A stretch of DNA of 56,734 bases from Chitinophagaceae bacterium (lineage in GTDB: Bacteria > Bacteroidota > Bacteroidia > Chitinophagales > REEL01). Under the pieces are notes generated by a model, which was not told the origin of the DNA, ran no database searches, and was given only the letters and a program-made list of their open reading frames with translations. Of the stretch, positions 8,938 through 18,900 are shown in pieces. Each line of letters begins with the position of its first letter. Within the stretch, counting starts at the first letter, position 1. The stretch lies in NCBI GenBank assembly GCA_007695095.1, contig REEL01000112.1, positions 1 through 56,734 on the forward strand, read 5' to 3'. The position numbers were made by a program, and so were the translations under genes.

Positions 8938-10203
8938 TTACCTCAGTTTTAATGTTATAATAGTCATGACAGCCAATAGTAGCCCTATAATCCAGAATCT
9001 GCTGACAATCTTAGATTCATGCATTCCTTTCTTTTGAAAATGATGATGAATAGGTGCCATCAGAAAAAAGCGTTTTCCTTCTCCGTAAACCATACGGGTA
9101 TATTTGAAATAAAAGACCTGTATGATTACGCTTAAATTTTCTAACAGGAAAATGCCGCAGAGAATAGGTAGCAGTAATTCTTTTCTCATGATAATAGCAA
9201 GGGCAGCTATGATGCCTCCAATTGCCAGACTTCCTGTGTCGCCCATGAATACCTGTGCCGGATATGCATTATGCCATAAAAAGCCTATACAGGCTCCTAT
9301 AAAGGCAGCGGTGAAGATTACCAGCTCTCCCGTAAACGGGATATACATTATATTTAGATAGTTCGCAAAAATGATATTACCGGAAACGTAGGCAAAAACT
9401 CCCAGAGTCGCCCCTATGATTGCAGAGGTGCCGGTTGCCAGTCCGTCAAGTCCATCAGTCATATTAGCTCCGTTAGAAACAGCTGTAACAATGAATATGA
9501 CAACCGGAATAAAAATGAGAAATGCCCATTTTTCGTAACCCGGGCCCAGAAATTTAAGTGGGGCAGAATAGTCTATTTCATGATTTTTGAGGAATGGAAT
9601 AGTCGTTACCGGTTTTTTGACATCTACCATGGTATGCTGATCTCCCATGAAATCGCTGATGGTAATTACATCACCATTTTGAAGAATTTCATTGCTTTCT
9701 ACTTCCTCTATAGTGGCAATATTTACCCTGACGATAACATCCTCATGGAAGAATAAAACAGAACCGACAATTAAGCCCAAACTGATTTGCCCGAAAATTT
9801 TAAACTTTCCGGCTAAACCTTTTTTATTTTTTTTGAAAACTTTGATGTAGTCGTCGAGAAATCCGATTAAACCCATCCATACAGTTACCAGAAGCATTAG
9901 TAAGATGTAAATATTATCAAGTTTGGCAAAAAGTAAGGTAGGAATAATGATAGCTGCCAGGATGATGAGTCCGCCCATAGTGGGAGTTCCTTCTTTTTCT
10001 TTTTGACCTTTGAGACCTAAATCTCTCACTGATTCTCCAACCTGTTTTCTATGAAGAAAGGCAACCAAACGGCCTCCGAACACAAGCGTTATCAGTAAAG
10101 AGAAGATAATGGCCATACCTGCTCTGAATGAGATAAACTGAAATACCCCGGCTCCGGGTATTCCAAATTGTTCATCCAACATGTTAAACAGATAATATAA
10201 CAT
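8938..10203 (-). CDS. mraY: Phospho-N-acetylmuramoyl-pentapeptide transferase MraY
   Basis: Integral membrane enzyme that transfers phospho-MurNAc-pentapeptide to undecaprenyl phosphate, making lipid I. Visible motifs are GTPTMGG (72-78), FLDDYIK (115-121), [10 protein letters not shown] (247-256) and the C-terminal HHHFQKKG. Compared with the ~360-residue E. coli enzyme it has an extra soluble segment of about 70 residues (roughly 153-225) between membrane helices. This insertion is typical of Bacteroidota MraY, and its role is unclear. Its ATG overlaps the murE stop as TAATG. Confidence 0.97.
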   Translation of the reverse strand: MLYYLFNMLDEQFGIPGAGVFQFISFRAGMAIIFSLLITLVFGGRLVAFLHRKQVGESVRDLGLKGQKEKEGTPTMGGLIILAAIIIPTLLFAKLDNIYILLMLLVTVWMGLIGFLDDYIKVFKKNKKGLAGKFKIFGQISLGLIVGSVLFFHEDVIVRVNIATIEEVESNEILQNGDVITISDFMGDQHTMVDVKKPVTTIPFLKNHEIDYSAPLKFLGPGYEKWAFLIFIPVVIFIVTAVSNGANMTDGLDGLATGTSAIIGATLGVFAYVSGNIIFANYLNIMYIPFTGELVIFTAAFIGACIGFLWHNAYPAQVFMGDTGSLAIGGIIAALAIIMRKELLLPILCGIFLLENLSVIIQVFYFKYTRMVYGEGKRFFLMAPIHHHFQKKGMHESKIVSRFWIIGLLLAVMTIITLKLR

Positions 10204-11672
10204 TATGTATTTAAAATTTTTAGTTCGTGTATTAAAATCAGCTTATCATCAAATGGATGCTTTTCGCCATTTATTTCCTGATATTTTTCATGTCCTTTGC
10301 CGGCTACCAGTATAATATCCTGATCTTTTGAAAGTGAGCAAGCCAGTTGTATCGCTTCCTTTCGATCGGGAATACTTAGTGCTTTTTTTTCTAAAGCAGG
10401 ATGAAGGCCGGCTTTCATTTCTTTTATAATTGCCTGTGGATCTTCATTTCTGGGATTATCACTGGTTAGGATTACTCTGTCGCTCATTTCAGCAGCAATT
10501 CTGGCCATTAGCGGTCTTTTTTCTTTGTCTCTGTTGCCTCCGCAGCCAATGACTGTAATTACTTGCTGTTTTTGATTTTTCATATTGTTTATTGCCGCCA
10601 GAGTGTTTTTAAGTGCATCCGGTGTATGGGCAAAATCAACAATTCCGGTAATTCCGTTTTTACTAATTTTTATATAATCAAATCTTCCTTCAGGAGCTTT
10701 AAGGGCAGACAGCGGTTCAAAAATTTCTTCTTCCGGAATACCAAGCTCAATGGCTACAGCAAAAACCGTTAGTAGATTCCAGGCATTATGTTCACCTAAA
10801 AGTAGAGAGAAAACTTCCTTACTATTTATGTTTACCAGCATTCCCTCAAAGCTTTGCTCCAGTAGTTTGCCTTTGTAATCTGCCATGGTGTATAAACTGA
10901 AAGTTCTTTTTCTGGCTTTGGTGTTTTGGAGCATTACCGTGCCTCTTTTATCATCTACATTTACCAATGCAAAAGACATAGAACCGAGGCTATCAAAGAG
11001 TTTCTTTTTAGCCGTTATATAGTTTTGAAAATTCAGGTGATAGTCCAAATGATCATGAGAGATATTTGTGAAAACTGCACCGGTAAATTTTAAACCGGCT
11101 ATTCTTTTTTGTTCAATGGCATGTGAGCTTACTTCCATAAAAACATACTCACAACCATTTTCAACCATTTCATGGAAAAGTTTATTTAGTTGAAGTGTAT
11201 CAGGTGTAGTAAAGCTTGAAGGATAGGTTTTATTTGCAATTTTATATTCCACAGTAGAAATCAAACCTACTTTAAAGCCCAGCTTTGTAAATAATTGAAA
11301 AAGCAGACTTACAACTGTTGTTTTTCCGTTCGTGCCGGTAACACCTATGAGTTTTAGCTTGTTTGCGGGTTGCCCAAAGTAATTTGCTGCCATTATACCC
11401 ATAGCAGCTTGCACATCTGCTACTTTGATATAGGTGATGTTTTCCTTGTAATTTTTAACTTGATCAGAGTGTACAATAGCTCTGACATTTTTCTTTTCAG
11501 CTTCCGGTATGAAGTCGTGGCCATCTGATTTCAAGCCTTTAATTGCAAAAAAGACATCATTATCGGCCAGTTTGCGGGAATCAAATTCAAGGGCATTGAT
11601 TTCACAAGCTGTGTTGCCATATACTTCATCTAATGGCACCGTGTATAATATGTCTTTTAAAAACTTTTTCAT
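10203..11672 (-). CDS. murE: UDP-MurNAc-L-Ala-D-Glu:meso-diaminopimelate ligase MurE
   Basis: Cytoplasmic Mur ligase adding the third residue of the stem peptide. The P-loop GTNGKTT is at 113-119. The C-terminal DNPR motif (405-408, within DNPRNEDP) is the known signature for meso-diaminopimelate rather than lysine as substrate, so a DAP-type peptidoglycan is inferred. Length is 489 residues. Its ATG overlaps the ftsI stop by 4 bp (ATGA). murF, the usual next step, is absent from this cluster. Confidence 0.97.
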   Translation of the reverse strand: MKKFLKDILYTVPLDEVYGNTACEINALEFDSRKLADNDVFFAIKGLKSDGHDFIPEAEKKNVRAIVHSDQVKNYKENITYIKVADVQAAMGIMAANYFGQPANKLKLIGVTGTNGKTTVVSLLFQLFTKLGFKVGLISTVEYKIANKTYPSSFTTPDTLQLNKLFHEMVENGCEYVFMEVSSHAIEQKRIAGLKFTGAVFTNISHDHLDYHLNFQNYITAKKKLFDSLGSMSFALVNVDDKRGTVMLQNTKARKRTFSLYTMADYKGKLLEQSFEGMLVNINSKEVFSLLLGEHNAWNLLTVFAVAIELGIPEEEIFEPLSALKAPEGRFDYIKISKNGITGIVDFAHTPDALKNTLAAINNMKNQKQQVITVIGCGGNRDKEKRPLMARIAAEMSDRVILTSDNPRNEDPQAIIKEMKAGLHPALEKKALSIPDRKEAIQLACSLSKDQDIILVAGKGHEKYQEINGEKHPFDDKLILIHELKILNT

Positions 11673-13765
11673 CCCAGTTCAATAGTAATTTGAGTCGAGT
11701 TATTTAACATTTGTCCGGGAGTTAGTGATTGCCTGATTACTCTCCCGCGACTTCCAATGATTTCTACTGTTAGACCCATATTTTCCAGTAAATAAATTGC
11801 ATCTTTCAGACCCATCCCTCTTACGTCAGGTATATTTTCTTTATTGACGGATAGATTAGACAGGTGTATTTTGTTATTGGTAATTCTGGAGGATATCCAT
11901 TCTGTATCAGAATAATCTTCATACAGTAATCCCAGATTTTTTAACAGAAAGCGAGCATCATAGGCACTTCCGGGTCGTAAAATTGGAACGGACACGGTCT
12001 CCTCCTGTACATATAGGTTTACCGGCAAATGCATTGGTATACTCATTGAGTAAACATGGTCTGCTATTTCTTTAAAAACGGGGCCGGCAACATGTCCGCC
12101 ATAGTAAATTCCGGATGTTGGTTTTTGAATTACTACTATACAGGAATACTCCGGATTGTCAGCCGGGAAATATCCAACAAATGATGATTGATATTTATCG
12201 CTATAAGTGCCTGCATCTGCTATTTGTGTGGTACCGGTTTTTCCGGCAATTTTATAAGAATCAGAACGGATAACCCTGCCGGTACCGTTTTCTACTACGC
12301 TCTCCAAAAGTAAACGGATATCTTCCAATGTTTTTTGTGAAGTGATAGAACTATTTAAAACTTCCGGTTCAAAGCTTTCTATTACATTTCCGTATTGTTG
12401 AATAGATTGAACCAGATATGGTTTCATCATTTTTCCGTTATTAGCAATGGCATTATAAAATGCTAAAATTTGAATAGGAGCCAGTTGTAATTCATAACCT
12501 ACAGCCATCCAGGGCAATGTTGTTCCGCTCCAGTCAGGATTTGACGGGTCCTTTATAAATGGTGTAGCTTCCCCTCTTATCTCTATTCCAACGGGCTTGT
12601 CCAAGTCCATTTTTTTCAGATGATTTATAAATTTGTGAGGCTGACTTCCGTAATGTTGTTGAATCAATCTTGAAATGCCTACATTGGAAGACATGTCAAA
12701 GGCTCTTTGTATGGTAACTCTTCTGTTATCATGTTGCTCGGCATCTCTCATTACCAAATCAAAAAAGTTATACCTGCCCCGGTTTAGGTCAACACTGTCA
12801 TTAATATGTATATACCCGTCTTCCAAAAGGGCAATCATCGCAGCGGTTTTGAATGTAGAACCCGGCTCGGTTCCTTCACCGATAGCATAATTGTATTTTT
12901 CCCAGTAGCGCCCTTTTTCAATTTCACCTAAGTTGGCAATTGCCTTTATTTGCCCTGTACTTACTTCCATTAGAACTGCTGTTCCGTGACTTGCTCCATG
13001 TGTTTTTATTGCTTTTAAAAGTGCATTTTCTACAACATCCTGAAGGTTTACATCTATGGTCGTAACTATATCTTTACCATGTTGAGGCTTGATTTCATCT
13101 TCGTCATTGATAGGAACCCATGTGCCTCCTGATATTCTTTGCATAAGTCTTTTGCCTTCAACACCGGATAAATATTCATCGAATGCGCCTTCTAAGCCAA
13201 CGGGTTGCACATCCGGTCTTACGTAACCAATAGTTCTGTGAGCGAGTAGGCGAAAAGGAGTTACCCTTCTGTTTTGCTGAATAACAATCATGCCTCCTCT
13301 GAACCGGCCTTTTCGGAATATGGGCCAGCTCCTCATTTCCATTAATTCGTGGTAATTGGCATTTTGCTTTATTAATAAATAGCGATTGCCGTTTAGTCTT
13401 GCATTTACCAGCCTTCTTTTATATTCAATTTCTGAAGCATCACCAAAAAAAGCAGACATATTAAATGCGAGACTGTCAACTTTTGAATAGAATAATTCAT
13501 CTGTAATGGATTCGGTGTTTGGGTCAAAACGAACTTCAAAAAAAGGCAAAGAAGTAGCTAATAAACGACCATCAGCAGATAAGACATTTCCTCTTTCCGC
13601 TTCAATAGAAATATAGGCTGTGGTTAAACTGTCTGCAAAAGATTTCCAGTACTCACCTTCAGATACCTGAATTTGAACAGCTTTTACAAAGACAGCTCCC
13701 CCAAGAAGGCATATAAATATAAATGCCACCCAGATTCGCCATAATATTTCTTTTTTAATATTCAT
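11669..13765 (-). CDS. ftsI: Septal transpeptidase FtsI (class B PBP) with C-terminal PASTA domain
   Basis: Penicillin-binding protein that cross-links septal peptidoglycan, working with FtsW. There is one N-terminal membrane anchor (about 10-30), then a dimerisation domain and the transpeptidase domain. The catalytic STFK is at 303-306, SSN at 359-361 and KTGT at 509-512. A single PASTA domain fills the last ~65 residues (beginning PDVRGMGLKDA). A PASTA tail is absent from E. coli FtsI but occurs in Bacteroidota and Gram-positive PBPs. The start overlaps the ftsL-like gene by 11 bp. Confidence 0.96.
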   Translation of the reverse strand: MNIKKEILWRIWVAFIFICLLGGAVFVKAVQIQVSEGEYWKSFADSLTTAYISIEAERGNVLSADGRLLATSLPFFEVRFDPNTESITDELFYSKVDSLAFNMSAFFGDASEIEYKRRLVNARLNGNRYLLIKQNANYHELMEMRSWPIFRKGRFRGGMIVIQQNRRVTPFRLLAHRTIGYVRPDVQPVGLEGAFDEYLSGVEGKRLMQRISGGTWVPINDEDEIKPQHGKDIVTTIDVNLQDVVENALLKAIKTHGASHGTAVLMEVSTGQIKAIANLGEIEKGRYWEKYNYAIGEGTEPGSTFKTAAMIALLEDGYIHINDSVDLNRGRYNFFDLVMRDAEQHDNRRVTIQRAFDMSSNVGISRLIQQHYGSQPHKFINHLKKMDLDKPVGIEIRGEATPFIKDPSNPDWSGTTLPWMAVGYELQLAPIQILAFYNAIANNGKMMKPYLVQSIQQYGNVIESFEPEVLNSSITSQKTLEDIRLLLESVVENGTGRVIRSDSYKIAGKTGTTQIADAGTYSDKYQSSFVGYFPADNPEYSCIVVIQKPTSGIYYGGHVAGPVFKEIADHVYSMSIPMHLPVNLYVQEETVSVPILRPGSAYDARFLLKNLGLLYEDYSDTEWISSRITNNKIHLSNLSVNKENIPDVRGMGLKDAIYLLENMGLTVEIIGSRGRVIRQSLTPGQMLNNSTQITIELG

Positions 13766-14090
13766 TTCCTCTTACAATAATTTTATAAGGTGGTGATTGA
13801 ATTTCTTTTAAACCATAAGGAGCAACTTCCTTAGCTACTTCTGTTTGCTTGCTTTTATACATTAGCTCAGCTTTTGTGGTCATATACTCCCACCTCAATT
13901 CTTTTAGTTTTGGTTGTAATGTGTTCAGGTGGCGCATTTTCTTTTCAGCCATGTGCGTATTTCCTATGTATACTATCGCAAGCAATGAACAGAACAGGAC
14001 AAAAGGTAAATTAAGCAATAGCTTGTCAGGCTGGAAAATTGATTTTCCATCCCATCTTTTTAGCCACGATTTAATGTTCATTTTTTCCAT
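13755..14090 (-). CDS. ftsL: FtsL-like septum protein
   Basis: Small bitopic protein of 111 residues. It has a basic N-terminus, one transmembrane helix (about 27-43, LPFVLFCSLLAIVYIG) and a helical periplasmic tail with heptad-like hydrophobic spacing, consistent with a coiled coil. Primary sequence of FtsL is poorly conserved, so the call rests on size, topology and its place between rsmH and ftsI. Translation could start at the first Met or at Met4. It probably stabilises the FtsW-FtsI complex. Confidence 0.8.
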   Translation of the reverse strand: MEKMNIKSWLKRWDGKSIFQPDKLLLNLPFVLFCSLLAIVYIGNTHMAEKKMRHLNTLQPKLKELRWEYMTTKAELMYKSKQTEVAKEVAPYGLKEIQSPPYKIIVRGNEY

Positions 14091-14093
14091 CTT

Positions 14094-15032
14094 CTACTCT
14101 TTTAATACAAATGCTGTTTTATCTAAATTTTGTGCAGTTCTCTCAGCTATTCTGAGTTTTGCACTTCTTGCTCTTTTATTTTCATTTGTTTCTTCTTCAG
14201 TTGCTGTAATAGGTTTTTTAGTTATTTCTTTAAATATTTTATAAGGATTACCATAAAGGTCTTTTGAAACTGTCCCTTCAAAATTGCCAGACTTTATAAA
14301 GTTTTTAACAAGCCGGTCTTCCAGGGAATGGTATGACATAACTACCAGTCTTCCATTTTCAGCTAACACCTCTGCTGATTGTTCTAGTAAATCTCTCAGA
14401 CTCCCCATTTCATCATTCACTTCAATTCTTAAGGCCTGATACACTTTTGCCAAATACTGCGAAGGTTTTTTTCCGGCATATTTAACTGTAAGCTCTCTGA
14501 AAGCCTTCCCTTCGGTGAGAGGAAAACCCTCTCTTGTATTTACTATACCTGATGTAAGTGCGCTTGCATTATTTATCTCACCATACAGTCTGAATATATT
14601 CTTCAGGTTAGCAAATGAGTAGCTGTTTAGTATATCAGCGGCACTATGAGGTAAGTCTTTTGACATTCGCATATCGAGCGTATCGTCATATCTGGTCGAA
14701 AAACCTCTTTCCGGGGTATCTATTTGATGAGAAGAAACACCTAAGTCAGCTAAAATTCCATCTACTTTTTTTATACCGTTCAGCCTTAAAAATCTTTTTA
14801 AATGCCTGAAGTTTTGTTGTATAAAAATGAACCGGGGGTCTTCAGGAATGTTTCTTAGAGCATCTTCATCCTGGTCAAAGCCAATAAGTTTTCCATTTTC
14901 ACCAAGGTTGTCTAAGATTGCTTTTGAATGACCGCCGCCACCAAAAGTTACATCTACATAAATACCATCTTCTTTTACAGCTAATCCCTCTATACATTTA
15001 TTTAAAAGAACGGGCCTGTGATAACTATTCAT
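14094..15032 (-). CDS. rsmH: 16S rRNA m4C1402 methyltransferase RsmH (MraW)
   Basis: SAM-dependent methyltransferase that modifies C1402 in the ribosomal P site. The N-terminal HRPVLL, the SAM-binding FGGGGHS and FDQD, and the later ADLGVSSHQ and MSYHSLEDR motifs are all present. I chose the ATG at 15032 (312 residues) because conserved homology begins at NSYHRPVLL. An in-frame ATG eight codons upstream lies deeper in mraZ. With this start the gene overlaps mraZ by 8 bp. Confidence 0.97.
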   Translation of the reverse strand: MNSYHRPVLLNKCIEGLAVKEDGIYVDVTFGGGGHSKAILDNLGENGKLIGFDQDEDALRNIPEDPRFIFIQQNFRHLKRFLRLNGIKKVDGILADLGVSSHQIDTPERGFSTRYDDTLDMRMSKDLPHSAADILNSYSFANLKNIFRLYGEINNASALTSGIVNTREGFPLTEGKAFRELTVKYAGKKPSQYLAKVYQALRIEVNDEMGSLRDLLEQSAEVLAENGRLVVMSYHSLEDRLVKNFIKSGNFEGTVSKDLYGNPYKIFKEITKKPITATEEETNENKRARSAKLRIAERTAQNLDKTAFVLKE

Positions 15033-15492
15033 CGTTATCCTCTTTTGACAGATCACCCATTACATCTTCTGCCAGGTCTGAAAAGTCTGCCGGTTCATCA
15101 TCCAGCAATCCTTCGTATTCTTCTTTGTTCCAAATCTCTATTCTGTTTGAGTAGGCAAATAGCACTACATCTTTTTTTAAGTTTGCATATTCCATTAGTG
15201 ATTTTGGAAAAAGTATTCTGTTGTTGGAATCCGGAGATAATTCTGTAGCTCCCCTGTAGAAATATCTTACAAATTGCCTGTTTTTCTTTACGTACAGGTT
15301 GAGTCTGTTAATTTCAGAACTTATTTTTTCCCACTCGTTAAAAGGATAAAGAACCAAATGTTTCTCAAAGCCACGATTTACAACAAACCGATCCCGGGCC
15401 TCCGGAAGCAACTGTTTGTTCAGTCCGGAGGGAATCATGAGACGCCCTTTGGCATCTACTTTGCATTCATATTCCCCAAGAAACCTGGTCAT
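15025..15492 (-). CDS. mraZ: Transcriptional regulator MraZ
   Basis: First gene of the dcw operon. It encodes a DNA-binding protein with two SpoVT/AbrB-like beta-barrel half-domains: GEYECKVDAKGRLMIPSGL near the N-terminus and a second around SPDSNNRILFPKSL. The acidic C-terminal tail ends in DNDE. In E. coli MraZ binds TGGGN repeats upstream of its own gene and represses the operon. The matching operator is present here 35 bp upstream of the start. Length of 155 residues is normal. Confidence 0.96.
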   Translation of the reverse strand: MTRFLGEYECKVDAKGRLMIPSGLNKQLLPEARDRFVVNRGFEKHLVLYPFNEWEKISSEINRLNLYVKKNRQFVRYFYRGATELSPDSNNRILFPKSLMEYANLKKDVVLFAYSNRIEIWNKEEYEGLLDDEPADFSDLAEDVMGDLSKEDNDE

Positions 15493-15526
15493 TTTTTATC
15501 GTTTAAGAGTAAATTTATAATATTTT

Positions 15527-15551
15527 TCCCACAATTTCCCACTTTCTCCCA
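15527..15551 (-). promoter_or_regulatory. MraZ operator: three TGGGA boxes
   Basis: On the minus strand the sequence reads TGGGA, 5 nt, TGGGA, 5 nt, TGGGA (plus-strand TCCCA at 15527-15531, 15537-15541 and 15547-15551). Three direct TGGGN repeats with 5-nt spacers upstream of mraZ are the established binding site of MraZ. The array lies just downstream of, and next to, the -7 element, so bound MraZ would cover the transcription start. Confidence 0.88.
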
Positions 15552-15559
15552 CAAAATTA
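15552..15559 (-). promoter_or_regulatory. Putative dcw operon promoter -7 element
   Basis: TAATTTTG on the minus strand matches the Bacteroidota -7 consensus TAnnTTTG. It lies directly upstream of the MraZ boxes and about 60 bp before the mraZ start. I see no convincing TTTG at the -33 position. Confidence 0.5.
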
Positions 15560-15696
15560 TACAAAAAAAATTACTAGTACATAGTGGAATGAAAGATATC
15601 CTGCTGAAAAAAGTAATTTGAAGCAATTTGAGACGGGGTGTTTAGCTGAGATTCAGGAGTAGCAATTGGTACAGAAAAGCATCTGAAAAGAAAAAG

Positions 15697-15705
15697 TTAT
15701 CCACA
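15697..15705 (+). promoter_or_regulatory. Single consensus DnaA box
   Basis: TTATCCACA is an exact match to the DnaA box consensus. It stands alone in the 464-bp gap between mraZ and the PKD-repeat gene, so it is not by itself an origin of replication. The rest of the gap beyond about 15,600 is AT-rich and shows no other feature I can name. Confidence 0.4.
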
Positions 15706-15956
15706 ATCAATCATGAAGCGGTCAGTTAAAAGTTTTGTCCAATTTCTTTTAATTCAAATTTTATGCTATGGTAAGTTTTTAAAATGCTTGTTTAAAAACT
15801 TAAATGTTTTTTTATTCATGTATAGCAAGGGGGCTAAAGCTTTAGGTTGCCCATATTCTTCTTTATTTCAAAAAAAATAAAACTTTTGAAAATCAACTCC
15901 GTATACAAGCACAACTTAACCGTTATAACCAAATTTTTCAACCAAAATATTTAATC

Positions 15957-18900
15957 ATGATACGCATAACTATTTATGCGGTAATGTTACTTTTTTCTGT
16001 CTCAACTATAAGCTTACAAGCACAGGTAGTTGCAGATTTTACCGCAAACAAATCAGCGGCTTGTAGTCCGTTAGTCGTTCAGTTTACTGATAATTCTCAG
16101 GGGAATATTACCTCCTGGTTTTGGAATTTCGGAAACGGAAATACATCTACGCAACAGAATCCCGGTGCTATTTATATACAATCCGGGGATTATCATGTGA
16201 CGCTGATTGTATCAGATGGAAATGTGTCAGATACTATTGTTAAGACTGACTTTATTTCTGTTTATTATCCACCTCAGACTGAATTTACAGTTGATGCACT
16301 AAGTGGATGTGCTCCGATGACAGTTAATTTTCAGGATTTAAGTGTTGCAGGGTCATCAAATATTCAAAACTGGGCATGGAATTTTAGTGATGGTGGAGAT
16401 AGTTATAGTCAAAACCCAACACATACTTTTACGCAGCCCGGAACTTATGATGTGACATTAATGGTTTTTGATGCAAATGGTTGTCAGCATTCGGTAACAT
16501 ATACAGATTATATAACTGTAAATCCGGAGCCTGTAGCGGATTTTGTTTCTGATATAAATAATTCATGCATAGCTCCCCTGAGTGTTAATTTTACTAATTT
16601 ATCGACAGGTAACAATTTAACATATCATTGGGATTTTGGGAATGGGCAAACCACATCTGTGGAAACTCCTTCAATGACTTATAATCAACAAGGAAATTAT
16701 ACAGTAAATCTTACTGTAACTGATAGTGATGGTTGCATATCTTCAGTTTCAAAAAGTAATTTTATAAATATAGAAGAGTTTACCGCTGATTTTGAATCTG
16801 ATTTAACGAATGTTTGTATTGGTGAAACGGTTTCATTTACCAATTTAAGTAATTTGCCTGCCAATGACTTTATATGGGATTTTGGAAATGGTGAAACTTC
16901 CACCGCAGAAAACCCTCAAATCGTATATAATTTACCGGGAACCTATACAGTAAGCATGATAGCTACAACTCCGGGTGGATGTATAGATACTATTGTTTAT
17001 GCAAACTACATAGAAGTCAGCGCACCTCAGGCGATTAATATTTCGTTGTCAGATATTTTTAGTTGTCAAACTCCATTAACTGTAAACTTTACTTCAGATG
17101 CACCGGCTGGTTCTCAGTTAAACTGGGATTTTGGTGATGGAACAACCAGTAATGATCTTAACCCGGTACACACTTATACTCAATATGGAGAATTTGATGT
17201 ATCATTAGAAGTTACCAATCCAAACAATTGTAGTGTCTTAGTAAATTATGATACCCCGGTTGTAATTACTGCTCCGGTGGGAGATTTTGTAGCAGATACA
17301 ACTATGGGTTGTGTCCCGCTGGATGTTAACTTCACAAGTACTACAACTGCTGTGCCTGATATTACAAGCTGGGAATGGGATTTTGGGGATGGTAATACCT
17401 CAACAGATGAACATCCGGTACATACTTATGCTACTGAAGGTATTTTTCATGTAAGTTTAATTATTACAAATGATAATGGTTGCAGTGATACAATTGTAAA
17501 GAATAATTATGTGAGGGCAGGGAATCAGCCAACAGCAAATTTTGAGGCTACACCTCTAGTCTCTTGTATTAATTCACCAATTTCGTTTACGAATTTGTCA
17601 GACAGTGCAAATATTTATTTTTGGGGTTTTGGTGACGGTGGATTTTCGAATCTGATTGAACCAGTTTATACATATAGTGATACCGGATATTTCGATGTTA
17701 CCTTAATAGCCTTAAATAATGGATGTCCAGATACTTTGATTCTGGAGGATTATATTTACATTTATCCTCCATTAGCTGATTTTTCATACACACTGAATTG
17801 TTCAGACCCTTATACCGTAGTGTTTACGGATAATTCATTTGCTCCGGATAGCTGGAATTGGTCATTCGGTGACGGAAGTGTTTCAACAGATATAAGTCCG
17901 GTTCATACTTTTTTCAATACAGGTACATACACTATAACGTTAGAGACCGGACATAGCCCAAGCGGATGTATGGACCAAATAAGCTATAATATTACAATTG
18001 CTGAACCCATAGCTGATTTTCATGCTATAGAAACTGAAGGCTGTGCCCCTTTTAATTTTGATTTACAGGATGATTCTCAGGATGCAGTTTCCTGGCTTTG
18101 GTTAGTAGATGGAATGACATCAACTCAGCAAAACCCACAATTTACAATTTCTACACCCGGTTCGTATGATGTACGCCTTATAATAGAAGATATAAATGGT
18201 TGCAAGGACACTATTGTTAAAAATGAATATATAGTTGTAAATGGACCTGTTGCTGATTTTACAGCTACCCCAACTCAGGGTTGTGCTCCATTAGATGTTC
18301 AGTTTGAAGATAATTCTACTCCATATATGGGTAATATTACCCAATGGGGTTGGGATTTTGGAGACGGTAATACCGGTACAGGCCCATTCCCTTTGCATAC
18401 TTATCAAAATAGTGGCAGTTACACGGTTTCATTAACTGTTGTGGATGATAATGGTTGCAGTCATACAAGTACAAAAAATTATTTTATAGAGCCGACATTT
18501 CCGGAGCCTGATTTTACTTTTGATAATACTTCATGCACGGCTACACCAGTTTCATTTCAAAATACGTCAAATGGTACCGGCCTGAGTTATTTCTGGAATT
18601 TTGGAGACGGGAATACATCTACAGATACAAATCCGACACACCTTTACTCAGTTGAAGGAATATATTCTGTATCATTAACAGTTACAGATGTGAATGGATG
18701 TGACAGCACACTTACAATCCAAAATGCAATAAATATCAGCAATCCAATTGCATCTTTTACTGCCGACACCACCTTTTCACCTTGTCCGCCTCTTTTAGTT
18801 AATTTTGAGGATCAAAGTACCGGTGATATAGTTGCATGGAATTGGAACTTTGGGGATGGCAAAACTTCCAATCTGGAAAATCCGACTCATGTATATTTAA

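Noticed and set aside
15493-15956. Origin of replication in the gap with the DnaA box
   Set aside because: Only one consensus DnaA box was found, with no cluster, no dnaA or dnaN gene nearby and no AT-rich repeat set.
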